Assembly (NCBI GenBank): GCA_052032225.1
Contig: JBPEWY010000061.1
Location: forward strand, 1-35,073
From: JBPEWY01 sp052032225
Lineage (GTDB): Bacteria; Bacteroidota; Bacteroidia; Flavobacteriales; Flavobacteriaceae
Direction: 5' to 3'
Length of the DNA: 35,073 nucleotides
Of the stretch, positions 16,149 through 26,592 are shown piece after piece (position 1 is the first letter of the stretch; every line of letters starts with the position of its first letter). Made by a program: the position numbers and the translations under genes. Under the pieces are notes generated by a model. It worked only from the letters and a program-made list of their open reading frames with translations. It did not search any database and was not told the DNA's origin.

Positions 16149-18884
16149 TTAGAAGTTGTAACGAACGCTAAAGTTCCAAGTTCTTCCAAATCCAAAGTAA
16201 ACTCTGTTTCTGGTGTTAATACCTCTCCAAGTCTCGTCTCCAGCTTCTGCATGACGGTTAGTAGCAGATTCTGAAATGTATAACTCGTCAAAAACGTTGT
16301 TTACGTTTAATCTAAAGTTTAAAGACTTGTTATCATTCTTACCTAATAACATCTTGTAAGAGAATCCGGCATCAACTAAAGTATAGCTTGGAAGCTCTAA
16401 AGATCCGCTGTGACCTTCAAAGTTAAAGTCTGTAGGATCAATATTAGCATAAAGCTTATCTGCATAGTAAACGCTTGCATCAAACTTTAAACGCTCTACA
16501 GGCTCTACAGTAGCACCTAATCTAGCTGTTACTTGAGCTGCATCACCAACTTTAACACCATCTAAGTATAAGGTTTCTGTAAATGGGTTTCCGTTAATGT
16601 CTACAATTCTATTTTGGTCTTCATCAACATAATCAGCCATTACATTTCCGCCATACTCCCAGTTACCAACAGACACCATACCATCTATGGTTAACATTTC
16701 GGTTGGTCTCCAGTTAAAGTCTAATTCAACTCCCATGTGAATTTGCTCTACACCATCAATGTTTGCAGAACCTCTCACATCGTCTGTATCATCACCAGGT
16801 GTATTATTCACATCTAAGTCTGCACTTACAGTAATGTAACGATCTTTCCAAGATGTTCTGTAAAGGTTAAGGTTTGCTCTTAATCTTTGAGAGCGGTAAC
16901 CATACCCTATTTCTGTACCTAAAATCTTCTCGTTTGTTAGGTTAGGGTTTAATGTGTTGCTGAAGTTAATCCAAACAGCATCAAATAAAGGCTGCTTAGA
17001 GTAGTAACCTGCATTGGCAAAAATGTTGTTATTCTCGTCAATGTTCCAGTTAGCACCAGCCTTAATGTTACCTCCTAAAATATTTTCCCAATCACTTTCT
17101 TGGTTTGGAGGAGTTTCGTTAAAGTATTCAACACGCTTAAATCCTTGTTGAGAACCAGAGAATTGAATGAATGCAGAAACGTCTTCTGATTTATATTCTA
17201 ACTGACCAAAAATACCAGCCCAACGCACTAAACCATCATTGTAGTACTCAATTTTCTCTTGGTCTGTTATTTTTACCCATGGGTTCCAGCTTGGAGAAAC
17301 TCTTTCAAACTGATCAGGGAAAATAGTACGGTTAGGGTTGTTATCGTCTCTGTTGTCAAAGTAAGCATCAGCTCCTAAAACGTCATTTACAACTCTGTAG
17401 TGAATACCTTTATAGGTTCTTAAATCTGCACCTATATCAAAAGTAAAGTTCTCGTTAATTTCGCTGTTAAAGTTAATTACAGCTCCGTACCAGTCGTGAG
17501 AGTTCATTGAAGCTCTACGAGTAAGACCATTACTACGATCGTTTATGTATAACCCGTCGCTATTTGGAGTTCTTGGAGCACCGTACTCAGGTACATTCCC
17601 TCCGGCATTCCAAGCCATAATTTTGTTGAAATCGTATAGACCATCTTCTGTTCTAGGCAACAAGAAATCCGGAGTGCCGTTAATTCTTCCAATTGGTCCT
17701 GATCCTCCACCACGACCCCATGATGCGTAAAGCACTGTAGATAATGATGAACGGTCAGATATATTCCAATCCCAGTTTAATGACATTACAGGCTTGTGGT
17801 AGAAATTTCTTCTCCAAGAATACTCTTTACCATTTAAGTAACCCCACTGCTCATTGTATTTTCTGTTTGGCTCACCATCTTTACCGTATCTGATATAGTT
17901 TCTAATATCTACGGCTCTTGAGTGTTGGTGGTGCCATTGTGGAGCCCCTGTATAGGTAAATTGTAATGCGTGATCATCGTTAGGGTTGTATCCTAATGCT
18001 AAGAAGTAGTTGTACCCTTCAAAAGCAGTACCATCTATATAACCATCACCGGCAGTTCTGCTTAATAATACAGAAGCAGATAAACCGTTTTCTAAAATTC
18101 CGGTGTTGTAAGATGCTAATAATTTTAAGTAGTTATCGTTACCAATAGCAGTCATAATAGACCCTCCTTCCGGCTTGTTAGAAGTTTGAGTAAGTACGTT
18201 AATTGTACCACCCACAGAAGAAATTGCAAGTTTAGAAGAACCTAAACCTCTTTGTACTTGCATTGCAGAGGTAACGTCTGATAAACCTGCCCAGTTACTC
18301 CAGTATACCCATCCGTTCTCCATGTCGTTTACAGGTACACCGTTAATCATAACAGCCGTGTTACGTTGGTCGAAACCACGAATATTAATTCTAGCGTCAC
18401 CAAATCCACCACCTTGCTTAGTTACGTAAATAGATGGTGTAGAACGTAGAATTTCTGGAAATTCTTGAGATCCTAATTTCTCTTGAATCTCTGCAGCTTT
18501 TACTGTTGAAACCGCTACAGGAGTTTCTCTATCTTTAGCGATATCAGCTACACCAACAACCACAACTCCTTCTAGAGTTTGTGCGTTTGGTTGAAGGGTA
18601 ATTCTTCCGATGTCGCCAGTTCTAGTAAATTTTACTTCTTTGGTTGTAAAACCAAGGTAAGAAATTACAAGAGTACCTGAATTTTGAGTTACGTTTAATG
18701 AAAACTTACCCTCAAAATCTGTAGATGCTCCGTTTGTTGTTCCTTTTACAAGAACGTTAGCACCCGGTAGTGGCTCGTTATACTCGCCATCAATTACAGT
18801 ACCTGTTATTGTACCTTGTGCAAAAGCTGTAGCAGATGTTAAAATCATGGCTGCTACTAAAAACCAATTTTTAATTGCTCTCAT
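16149..18884 (-). CDS. TonB-dependent receptor with CarboxypepD_reg domain (second copy in the window)
   Basis: 911 residues. The signal peptide ends at AFAQ (residue 23). A CarboxypepD_reg domain (about 24-105: ITGTVIDGEYNEPLPGANV) is followed by a short linker with VVVVGVADIAKDRETPVAVS. The plug (about 118-235) contains INIRGFDQRNTAVMINGVPV, and the long barrel ends RTWNFSVRYNF. It imports an unknown ligand. It is a different subfamily from the receptor at 11713, has no SusD or lipoprotein partner next to it and is monocistronic with a strong terminator. Codon use here is more regular than in neighbours (GTT, GTA and TCT rich), hinting at high expression. Palindromes lie in its upstream region. 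Confidence 0.92.
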   Translation of the reverse strand: MRAIKNWFLVAAMILTSATAFAQGTITGTVIDGEYNEPLPGANVLVKGTTNGASTDFEGKFSLNVTQNSGTLVISYLGFTTKEVKFTRTGDIGRITLQPNAQTLEGVVVVGVADIAKDRETPVAVSTVKAAEIQEKLGSQEFPEILRSTPSIYVTKQGGGFGDARINIRGFDQRNTAVMINGVPVNDMENGWVYWSNWAGLSDVTSAMQVQRGLGSSKLAISSVGGTINVLTQTSNKPEGGSIMTAIGNDNYLKLLASYNTGILENGLSASVLLSRTAGDGYIDGTAFEGYNYFLALGYNPNDDHALQFTYTGAPQWHHQHSRAVDIRNYIRYGKDGEPNRKYNEQWGYLNGKEYSWRRNFYHKPVMSLNWDWNISDRSSLSTVLYASWGRGGGSGPIGRINGTPDFLLPRTEDGLYDFNKIMAWNAGGNVPEYGAPRTPNSDGLYINDRSNGLTRRASMNSHDWYGAVINFNSEINENFTFDIGADLRTYKGIHYRVVNDVLGADAYFDNRDDNNPNRTIFPDQFERVSPSWNPWVKITDQEKIEYYNDGLVRWAGIFGQLEYKSEDVSAFIQFSGSQQGFKRVEYFNETPPNQESDWENILGGNIKAGANWNIDENNNIFANAGYYSKQPLFDAVWINFSNTLNPNLTNEKILGTEIGYGYRSQRLRANLNLYRTSWKDRYITVSADLDVNNTPGDDTDDVRGSANIDGVEQIHMGVELDFNWRPTEMLTIDGMVSVGNWEYGGNVMADYVDEDQNRIVDINGNPFTETLYLDGVKVGDAAQVTARLGATVEPVERLKFDASVYYADKLYANIDPTDFNFEGHSGSLELPSYTLVDAGFSYKMLLGKNDNKSLNFRLNVNNVFDELYISESATNRHAEAGDETWRGINTRNRVYFGFGRTWNFSVRYNF

Positions 18885-18921
18885 TTGTTATTAAGTGTTT
18901 AATTATAAGCGTTGCAAAAGT

Positions 18922-18970
18922 GAAACTAAATTTAGTTTCGTTTATTAACTGAATGTTAAATTTTTTAACA
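18922..18970 (-). promoter_or_regulatory. Upstream region of the TonB-dependent receptor with two palindromes
   Basis: An 18-bp perfect palindrome GAAACTAAATTTAGTTTC (18922-18939) and a 7+3+7 inverted repeat TGTTAAATTTTTTAACA (18954-18970) lie 38-86 bp before the ATG. TAATTTTG (18985-18978 on minus) fits the -7 consensus, although no matching -33 element was found. If it is used, both palindromes would fall in the 5' leader, as operators or RNA hairpins. No known regulator site was recognised. Confidence 0.45.
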
Positions 18971-19045
18971 TCCGGAGCAAAATTAGCAATATTCCCTTAC
19001 ATACAGTTACTTACAACTTGATTTTTAATGATTATAAATAACGTC

Positions 19046-20686
19046 TCATCGATTTTTTATATAAAACTCCACTAATTTTTTGGTAGAGGTATCGTGTTCA
19101 GAAACCTTACCTGTGTTAATTTCATGTAAAATATTTCCTGCTAATTGTTTGCCCAATTCTACTCCCCACTGATCAAAACTAAAAATATTCCAGAGTACGC
19201 CTTGCACAAAAATTTTGTGCTCGTACATTGCAATTAGCGCTCCAAGTGTTTTGGGAGTTAATTTGTTTATTAAAATGGTATTTGTTGGCTTGTTCCCTTC
19301 AAACACTTTAAATGGTAAAAGCTTATTTATTTCTTCATCAGAATGTTTTTCTTTAAGCTCTTCTTTTACTTCTTTAGCTGTTTTACCATGTAATAAAGCT
19401 TCGGTTTGGGCAAAAAAGTTTGCCATTAACTTATTATGATGCTCACTATCATTGTGCAGTGGTTTTATAAAACCTATAAAATCTGCAGGTATAAGTTTTG
19501 TTCCTTGGTGAATAAGCTGAAAAAATGCGTGTTGTGAGTTAGTACCCGGTTCTCCCCAAATTATCGTACCTGTTTGATAGTTAACTTTTTCTCCGGTTCT
19601 ATCTACTTGCTTACCATTACTCTCCATCATACCTTGCTGCATGTATGCAGAGAAACGTTGTAGGTATTGAGTGTAAGGAATAATAGCTTCGGTTTCTGCA
19701 TTGTAAAAATTATTATACCAAACACTTAGCAATGCTAAAATTACAGGTATATTCTCACTAAACGGAGCTGTTTTAAAATGTTCATCCATTTTAAAAGCAC
19801 CTTCTAAAAGTGCTTCAAAATTATCCGGACCAATAGCTATGCAAATGCTTAGTCCTACTGCACTCCATAATGAGAATCTACCCCCAACCCAATCCCACAT
19901 TGGAAATATATTAGTATCTGAAATCCCAAACTCTGCAATTTTGGGTAAATTGGTAGAAACTGCTACAAAATGATGTGCTACAGCATCTTCTGAAGTGTTT
20001 TTAACGAACCATTTTCTAATGGTTGTTGCATTTGCAAGAGTTTCTTGTGTTGTAAAAGATTTAGATACTATAATGAATAATGTAGTTTCAGGATTGAGTT
20101 TTTTAATGGTCTCTTGCACATGGTCTCCATCTACATTGCTTACAAAATGTATATTTAGGTGATTTTTATAAAAAGTGAGTGCTTCTGTAACCATTGCAGG
20201 ACCTAAGTCTGAGCCTCCTATTCCGATATTAACTACATCTGTAAAAGGCTTGCCGGAGTATCCTTTACGCTCTCCGGAAATTATTTGTTGAGCAAAGGTT
20301 TTTACCTGTTGTTTAACTTGGTGAATTTCCGGGATTACATTTTGGTTATTTACTAAAACCTGATGAGTTTTTGGAGCTCTTAATGCTGTATGTAGCACCG
20401 CTCTTCCTTCTGTTTCGTTTATAATATCTCCGGAAAAGTATTTGTTTATAGCATCTTGCAATTCAACCTGGTTGGCAAGATCTATTAATAAGGAAAGGGT
20501 TTCTTGGTTTATTAGGTTTTTAGAATAATCTACATAGAAATCATCCCACTTAATCGAGAAATCGTTTGCTCTGTTGGGATGCTTTTTAAACTCTTCGAGA
20601 ATACTGTTGTTTTTAATTTTTTTATAATGCGCCTCTAGCGCTTTCCATGCTAATGTATTTGTTGGATTTATTTTTTTTAGTGGCAT
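19046..20686 (-). CDS. pgi: Glucose-6-phosphate isomerase
   Basis: 546 residues, the usual length. It interconverts glucose-6-phosphate and fructose-6-phosphate in glycolysis and gluconeogenesis, in the cytoplasm. The family signature is clear: VNIGIGGSDLGP (about 152-163), SKSFTTQET for phosphate binding (about 208-216), catalytic E355 in MESNGK, H386 in GTNSQHAFFQL and K513 in WGVELGKQLA. Its start codon directly abuts the stop of the M23 peptidase gene, so it is the last gene of a four-gene translationally coupled set. I see no hairpin in the 160 bp before the next gene. Confidence 0.97.
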   Translation of the reverse strand: MPLKKINPTNTLAWKALEAHYKKIKNNSILEEFKKHPNRANDFSIKWDDFYVDYSKNLINQETLSLLIDLANQVELQDAINKYFSGDIINETEGRAVLHTALRAPKTHQVLVNNQNVIPEIHQVKQQVKTFAQQIISGERKGYSGKPFTDVVNIGIGGSDLGPAMVTEALTFYKNHLNIHFVSNVDGDHVQETIKKLNPETTLFIIVSKSFTTQETLANATTIRKWFVKNTSEDAVAHHFVAVSTNLPKIAEFGISDTNIFPMWDWVGGRFSLWSAVGLSICIAIGPDNFEALLEGAFKMDEHFKTAPFSENIPVILALLSVWYNNFYNAETEAIIPYTQYLQRFSAYMQQGMMESNGKQVDRTGEKVNYQTGTIIWGEPGTNSQHAFFQLIHQGTKLIPADFIGFIKPLHNDSEHHNKLMANFFAQTEALLHGKTAKEVKEELKEKHSDEEINKLLPFKVFEGNKPTNTILINKLTPKTLGALIAMYEHKIFVQGVLWNIFSFDQWGVELGKQLAGNILHEINTGKVSEHDTSTKKLVEFYIKNR

Positions 20687-21964
20687 TTAGTTAGCAAGTG
20701 TTACTAAGGTTTCAAATTCTTTATTTTTATTCTCTTCTTTAAAAGGAATTTTATCTAACCTTACTTTTAACGGCTTTATAAATTCAAGATAGTTTGGTTT
20801 TAAAGAATCCGGTATTGACTCTGCTGCCGGCAACTTTTCTCTAAATGGGTCTACTTGTTTTCCGTTTTTCCAGAACCTATAACATACATGAGGTCCTGAG
20901 GTGTTACCCGTCATTCCAACCCAACCAATAACATCGCCTTGCTTAACGTAATCTCCCACTCTTACATTTCTCTTTTTCATGTGTAAGTACTGGGTACTAT
21001 ACGTGCTATTGTGCTTTATTTTAACATAATTTCCGTTTCCTCTTGTATAGCCAGATTTTGTAACAGTACCATTGGCAGTAGCCATGATTGGAGTGCCCAC
21101 AGGTGCAGCAAAATCGGTTCCTCTGTGCGGACGAATTTTATAGCCGTAATATGCAATGCGTCTTCTTGGGTTATAGCGTGAAGATATTCTACTAAATTTA
21201 ACAGGTGCTTTTAAAAACGTTCTGCGTAAACTTTTGGTTTCTTCATCAAAGTAATCCGCAATATTTTTTGTACTATCTATTGTAAAATTAAATGCATAAA
21301 ACGGCTCTCCTCTGTGTTCAAAATAAGCTGCATCTATACTTTCTATTCCGGCATAAATAGAGTCTTCAATAAAGCGTTGTTTGTATATAATTTTGAATCT
21401 GTCTCCTTTTTGCAATCTAAAGAAATCTATGGTCCAGGCATAAATATCAGACATATCGTTAATAAGCTGGTAAGGCAGCCCTAAATTATCCATAGTTTCA
21501 GAGAGATTGTTGGTAATAATACCAGAAGCTTCTTTTTCTACAATTGTAATTGGTTTTTTGCTTTTATAAGCATGAATACTGTCTCTAAAATCTATAACCG
21601 TGTAGTTTATAGCATCGTTTTGGTAAATAAAAACTTGTGCTTTTTCTGTAGTGTCTTTAGTTTTTAAAATAGTATATTTTTTCCCGGCTCTAATACGCCT
21701 AACATCAAATACTTCTTTTACTTTTTCAGTAATCTCATAAATTTTTGGATAATCTATTTTATGCTGAAGTAAAATTTCGCCAAAGCTGTCTCCAAACTCT
21801 ACCGTATCTTTAACAACTGCAAACTCTCTTAAATTAAAACCATACTCTAAAACAGGTTTAGGTTTTTCTTCTACTTTCTCAACAACAGGCTGGGCTTCCG
21901 GTTGTTTTTTGCAGGCAATAATTACAACAATTGTTAGCAGTAAATAAAAGCTTCTTTTAAGCAT
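20687..21964 (-). CDS. M23-family peptidoglycan endopeptidase, lipoprotein
   Basis: 425 residues. The signal has lipobox IIAC (Cys18). Residues about 40-250 form an N-terminal region including a LysM/Csd3-like segment (EYGFNLREFAVVKDTVEFGDSF is LysM-like). Residues about 262-400 are a LytM-type zinc metalloprotease with ligands H280 and D284 (RPHRGTDF), H328 (QYLHMKK) and H359 (TSGPHV), so it should be active. It cuts peptide cross-links in peptidoglycan, at the outer membrane or periplasm. The gene is 3 bp after tryptophan 2,3-dioxygenase and abuts pgi. Confidence 0.9.
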   Translation of the reverse strand: MLKRSFYLLLTIVVIIACKKQPEAQPVVEKVEEKPKPVLEYGFNLREFAVVKDTVEFGDSFGEILLQHKIDYPKIYEITEKVKEVFDVRRIRAGKKYTILKTKDTTEKAQVFIYQNDAINYTVIDFRDSIHAYKSKKPITIVEKEASGIITNNLSETMDNLGLPYQLINDMSDIYAWTIDFFRLQKGDRFKIIYKQRFIEDSIYAGIESIDAAYFEHRGEPFYAFNFTIDSTKNIADYFDEETKSLRRTFLKAPVKFSRISSRYNPRRRIAYYGYKIRPHRGTDFAAPVGTPIMATANGTVTKSGYTRGNGNYVKIKHNSTYSTQYLHMKKRNVRVGDYVKQGDVIGWVGMTGNTSGPHVCYRFWKNGKQVDPFREKLPAAESIPDSLKPNYLEFIKPLKVRLDKIPFKEENKNKEFETLVTLAN

Positions 21965-21967
21965 TTT

Positions 21968-22939
21968 TTAGTTGGGTTTATGTTCCGGATTAAACATATG
22001 GTGTACCCATTGTTTTCCCCACTCATCTTTTTCTTTATCGGTCCAAATTTCAGGAAAAAATATGATTTTCTGAAAACTCGGAGGCAAATAGTCTTTCCAG
22101 TTGGTGCCTCCGGTGGCATCTATACTTTTATTTTCTTTTCGTAAGTACTTGTATGCAGAGCCCATGTGCATTAAAGGCCAGTTTATATTAGCATTAACAT
22201 CTAAAGCTTTTAAAGCTGCTATAAGCTGTTTGTTCTCCCTTTCTTTTTTAGGTAATTGTAAATATTTGTGGTAAATAGTACTGCTTTTAACCTCTTCTGC
22301 TATACGCATAAATCTAGGGGTGTACCTGTACTCAAACTGTTTTAAGGTTAATGTTTTTTCTCCGGTTTTAGCGTCTGTGGCTCCTTTTTTCCAGTAAATA
22401 TTTTCGTAAAGTTCATCTAAAGAGCTGTTTTCTGTAAATTTATCTCTAACGCTATGGTGCACTAAATTTATAAGCGGAGTAGCGTAAAGCTCTATCATTC
22501 TGAACTGTGCTGATTGAAATCCGCTTGCCGGAAGCAACGCCATTCTGTACTGTAAAAATTGCTCGCGTTCCATACCGGTTATCATAATCTCAAACGAAGA
22601 TGTTAGTGCTTTAAAATAGCTGTTTATTCTGTTTATTTTTTGAATGAAAAATGATGCTTTTTGAAGCTTATCGTCTATAAGCTGTTTTTGCTCATGAATT
22701 ATAAGTTTAAAATAAAGTTCTGTTATTTGGTGGTACATGATGAAGATTTCTTCATCGGGAAAGTGAGTTCTTGGTATTTGCAGACTTAATAAGGTGTCTA
22801 AATGAATGTAATCCCAATAGGTTAGATAACGCTGATGAAGCAATCCGTCTAAATACGATCCTAAATCCTGACCCGAGTTTTTATATTTTTCTTCGAGCTT
22901 TTTAATGCGCTCAGCTATTTCGGGTTTAATATCGCTCAT
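21968..22939 (-). CDS. kynA: Tryptophan 2,3-dioxygenase family protein
   Basis: 323 residues. This haem enzyme opens the indole ring of L-tryptophan to N-formylkynurenine, the first step of the kynurenine pathway. Diagnostic parts are FIMYHQITELYFK (H70), YRMALLPASGFQSAQFRMIE (R132 for substrate carboxylate), H258 in LMHMGSAYKYL as probable proximal haem ligand, and ATGGTNWKDYLPPS (about 275-288). It is longer than the Xanthomonas enzyme by a lysine-rich insertion around 180-240, and the loop differs from the canonical GTGGSSG, so an adjusted specificity cannot be excluded. It begins 5 bp after the DUF3108 gene. No kynurenine-pathway partner is in the window. Confidence 0.9.
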   Translation of the reverse strand: MSDIKPEIAERIKKLEEKYKNSGQDLGSYLDGLLHQRYLTYWDYIHLDTLLSLQIPRTHFPDEEIFIMYHQITELYFKLIIHEQKQLIDDKLQKASFFIQKINRINSYFKALTSSFEIMITGMEREQFLQYRMALLPASGFQSAQFRMIELYATPLINLVHHSVRDKFTENSSLDELYENIYWKKGATDAKTGEKTLTLKQFEYRYTPRFMRIAEEVKSSTIYHKYLQLPKKERENKQLIAALKALDVNANINWPLMHMGSAYKYLRKENKSIDATGGTNWKDYLPPSFQKIIFFPEIWTDKEKDEWGKQWVHHMFNPEHKPN

Positions 22940-22944
22940 ACGCT

Positions 22945-23733
22945 CTAATTTATAATTTTAAACTGGTGTTTTAAACCTTTAAAAGCATCTAAATCGGCTT
23001 TTATTGAGCCCACTCTTAAATCGGCCTTAATACGCACCGGAATTTTATTTTTATCGTTAGATACCCACAAAGTTAAACTTTCTTGTTCTTTAAATACTCT
23101 ACCGGCCTGCACATAGGGCCTAAATTTTAAGCAGGCTATTTTACCAAATTTGGTTTTAATGGTGTCTTTTCCTAAAAACTTAAGCCTAAATTTAAATGCG
23201 CCATCATCATCATACAGCATATCTAGTGTTATTGTTTGCCCAATTTTAAAGTTGGACACGTCATAATTATTGCGCAAATAATAAAAAGCAGAAAGTAGGT
23301 CTTGAATACCCTCTTTTACATTCATTTGGTATTTAACATCTCGCTTTTTATCATGTATGTGGGCTAATTTATTATCGTGATCAAAATTAATTTCAAGGTC
23401 TTTGGTATGACCTCCTTCATCTATTTTCCTGATAAATTTATAGGGTTCCCCTGTTTCTTTATCAAAATAACTCTCATAGAGGTCGTCTACTTTAAAAAAT
23501 AATCTGGCCAATCCTGTGGTTCTTCCAGTACCAACTACGTGGTACACCTCTTTACCATCAAGCTCGCTATTTTTAAGCACAATATTAGCGTAACTTGCGT
23601 TAAAAATGCCGTAATGAATTCTAAATCTAAACCATTCTCCCGCTTTGTATGCGCTTTCGTTTTTGTGATTTCCGTTTTGGGCATACGTTAGCAGAAAGGG
23701 GAACAATAGCAGTATAATGTACGCTTTTTTCAT
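22945..23733 (-). CDS. DUF3108 domain protein, exported
   Basis: About 262 residues from the start chosen here. An upstream in-frame ATG at 23772 would add 13 polar residues before the signal peptide. The ATG at 23733 puts MKKAYIILLLFPFLLTYAQ at the N-terminus, a clean Sec signal, and is preferred. The mature part matches DUF3108 (YKAGEWFRFRIHYGIFNASYA, then YHVVGTGRTTGLARLFF and RIKADLRVGSIKADL), a beta-rich periplasmic fold of unknown function, probably soluble or outer-membrane-associated. It is the first gene of the unit DUF3108-kynA-M23-pgi. Confidence 0.82.
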   Translation of the reverse strand: MKKAYIILLLFPFLLTYAQNGNHKNESAYKAGEWFRFRIHYGIFNASYANIVLKNSELDGKEVYHVVGTGRTTGLARLFFKVDDLYESYFDKETGEPYKFIRKIDEGGHTKDLEINFDHDNKLAHIHDKKRDVKYQMNVKEGIQDLLSAFYYLRNNYDVSNFKIGQTITLDMLYDDDGAFKFRLKFLGKDTIKTKFGKIACLKFRPYVQAGRVFKEQESLTLWVSNDKNKIPVRIKADLRVGSIKADLDAFKGLKHQFKIIN

Positions 23734-23828
23734 GGTAAAATAACTGTTGTAAAAATAATAATTTGTGGGCAAAAATTGCTTTATAGCAATACATTAACAA
23801 TTTCTATTCCAAAAAATACAAAATAAAA

Positions 23829-23856
23829 AAAGCCCGATTGATAACAATCGAGCTTT
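23829..23856 (-). terminator. Intrinsic terminator in the gap after hppD
   Basis: The arms 23829-23840 and 23845-23856 form a 12-bp stem with an ATAA loop. One pair is G-U on the minus strand and a mismatch on the plus strand, and the minus strand continues into TTTTTTTATTTT, so it stops minus-strand transcription. It lies about 195 bp past the hppD stop, which is far for its terminator. Confidence 0.75.
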
Positions 23857-24050
23857 TCTTATTAACCAACCAAAACTTTAAATTATGAAAACTTTACTTA
23901 AAGCTACAACTTGGGAACCACCCCAATTGCTCTGCAAAATTACTACGCTTAGTTATTTTGCGAGCAATATTAGGTAACTTTAACTTTTTTAATGCAAACC
24001 TTTTAAAACTGCATTAAAAAATTTACATAATTATTAGTTTTAGCCTGGTT
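23857..24050. other. Gene-poor gap between hppD and the DUF3108 gene
   Basis: Apart from the flanking terminator and the doubtful 30-codon frame at 23885-23977, I see nothing coding here. The leader-like sequence TTAACCAACCAAAACTTTAA (23862-23881) immediately precedes that ATG on the plus strand and resembles 5' leaders of Flavobacteriia outer-membrane protein genes, though no such gene follows. The stretch may be the remnant of a lost gene. Confidence 0.35.
23885..23977 (+). CDS. Possible 30-residue peptide or gene remnant
   Basis: An ATG-to-TAA frame of 30 codons starts MKTLLKATTWEPPQLLCKI. It follows an A/C-rich leader typical of translated Flavobacteriia genes, but the peptide has no signal, membrane span or motif, and the terminator hairpin upstream favours the opposite strand. 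It could be a decayed 5' end of an outer-membrane gene. Low confidence. Confidence 0.2.
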   Translation: MKTLLKATTWEPPQLLCKITTLSYFASNIR

Positions 24051-25211
24051 TTATAATGTTCCTCTTAATTGTTGTTCTCGTTCTATAGACTCAAACAATG
24101 CTTTAAAATTACCGGCTCCAAAACCTTTTGCTCCCATTCTTTGAATAATTTCAAAAAATAATGTTGGCCTGTCTTGAACCGGCTTGGTGAAAATTTGCAA
24201 TAAGTACCCTTCTTCGTCAGCATCTACTAAAATAGATAGCTTTTGAAGCTCTTTTAGGTCTTCTTTCATCTTATTCATATGGTCTCCTAAACGCCTAGGA
24301 ATATCATCATAATAAGCTTGTGGTGGTGGCGGTAAAAACTCAACACCTCTGGCTTTAAGTTGGCTAACGGTTTCTATAATATTATCTGTTGCTACCGCAA
24401 TGTGTTGTACTCCCGGCCCTTCGTAAAAATCTAAATACTCTTCTATTTGAGAGCGTTTTTTTCCTTTTGCCGGTTCGTTTATTGGAAACTTGATGCGGCC
24501 ATTGCCATTGCTCATTACTTTACTCATTAAGGCTGAGTATTCTGTATGAATTTGTTTATCGTCAAACGATAAAAAGTTAACAAATCCCATTACTTTTTCA
24601 TACCACTCTACCCATTGGTTCATTTCTCCCCAGCCAACATTACCAACCATATGATCTATGTATTTTAAACCAACAGGTGAAGGGTTGTAATCTGATTTCC
24701 ACTCTACATACCCCGGCAAGAATACTCCATTGTAGTTTTTACGTTCTACAAAAATGTGAACGGTTTCACCATAGGTATAAATACCGGATCTAACTACCTC
24801 ACCATGCTCATCTTTCTCTACGGTAGGCTCCATAAATGGTTTAGCGCCTCTTTTGGTTGTTTCTTCGAAAGCACTGCGAGCATCTTCTACCCAAAGTGCT
24901 ATAACTTTTACACCGTCTCCGTGTTTTACAATGTGCTCATTAATTGGCGATTTACTATTTAACGGCGTAGTAAGCACCAATCTAATTTTATCTTGCTTTA
25001 ATACGTACGAAGCAAATTCTTTGTTGCCGGTTTCTAATCCGGAATACGCATACGATTGGAATCCGAAAGCAGTTTTGTAATAATGTGCTGCTTGCTTTGC
25101 ATTACCAACATATAGCTCTACGTAATCTGTTCCTAAAAGTGGTAAAAAGTCTTGGGCTCCTTCAAAAATTTTTTCCAGCCCGTAATCTACCGGTTTTAAA
25201 TCTTTCTCCAT
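24051..25211 (-). CDS. hppD: 4-hydroxyphenylpyruvate dioxygenase
   Basis: 386 residues. This Fe(II) enzyme converts 4-hydroxyphenylpyruvate to homogentisate, the second step of tyrosine catabolism, in the cytoplasm. It has two vicinal-oxygen-chelate domains. The metal ligands are H187 (YIDHMVGNV), H270 (GVQHIAVA) and E354 (LFFEIIQRMG). The C-terminal GAKGFGAGNFKALFESIEREQ is the family's active-site lid. The length and C-terminus follow the eukaryote-like branch. It follows hmgA by 33 bp, so the genes for two successive steps are probably co-transcribed in reverse pathway order. Confidence 0.96.
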   Translation of the reverse strand: MEKDLKPVDYGLEKIFEGAQDFLPLLGTDYVELYVGNAKQAAHYYKTAFGFQSYAYSGLETGNKEFASYVLKQDKIRLVLTTPLNSKSPINEHIVKHGDGVKVIALWVEDARSAFEETTKRGAKPFMEPTVEKDEHGEVVRSGIYTYGETVHIFVERKNYNGVFLPGYVEWKSDYNPSPVGLKYIDHMVGNVGWGEMNQWVEWYEKVMGFVNFLSFDDKQIHTEYSALMSKVMSNGNGRIKFPINEPAKGKKRSQIEEYLDFYEGPGVQHIAVATDNIIETVSQLKARGVEFLPPPPQAYYDDIPRRLGDHMNKMKEDLKELQKLSILVDADEEGYLLQIFTKPVQDRPTLFFEIIQRMGAKGFGAGNFKALFESIEREQQLRGTL

Positions 25212-25244
25212 CTTTAAATCTTTTTTACAGTATTGTTTATAATT

Positions 25245-26402
<1,158 letters not shown>

Positions 26403-26592
26403 TTTTTATATTTTAAGAAGATTAGACAATTAGAAATAGCACTTTCTCTATGGAAAGATAATGGGGATTATTAGCAAAATCACTCAGGATTTCGCTTAAT
26501 AAGAAAGTGTAAATATTCTAACAACGATTGCCAAAACGCTATCATAGTCTACAAATATCGTAAAAATTTTAATTGTTTTTTATTTAAAAAAC

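Noticed and set aside
11713..18884. A polysaccharide utilisation locus built from the two TonB-dependent receptors
   Set aside because: There is no SusD, glycoside hydrolase, lyase or sugar-sensing regulator nearby, and the two receptors belong to different operons.
26440..26509. 8-bp inverted repeat CACTTTCT/AGAAAGTG upstream of hmgA as an operator
   Set aside because: The arms are 54 bp apart in AT-rich DNA, with no second copy and no known regulator motif, so chance is likely.
26575..26592. GTTTTTTATTTAAAAAAC palindrome as the terminator of the patatin gene
   Set aside because: It is only A/T pairs apart from the end pair, and no separate U-run follows; stability would be poor.
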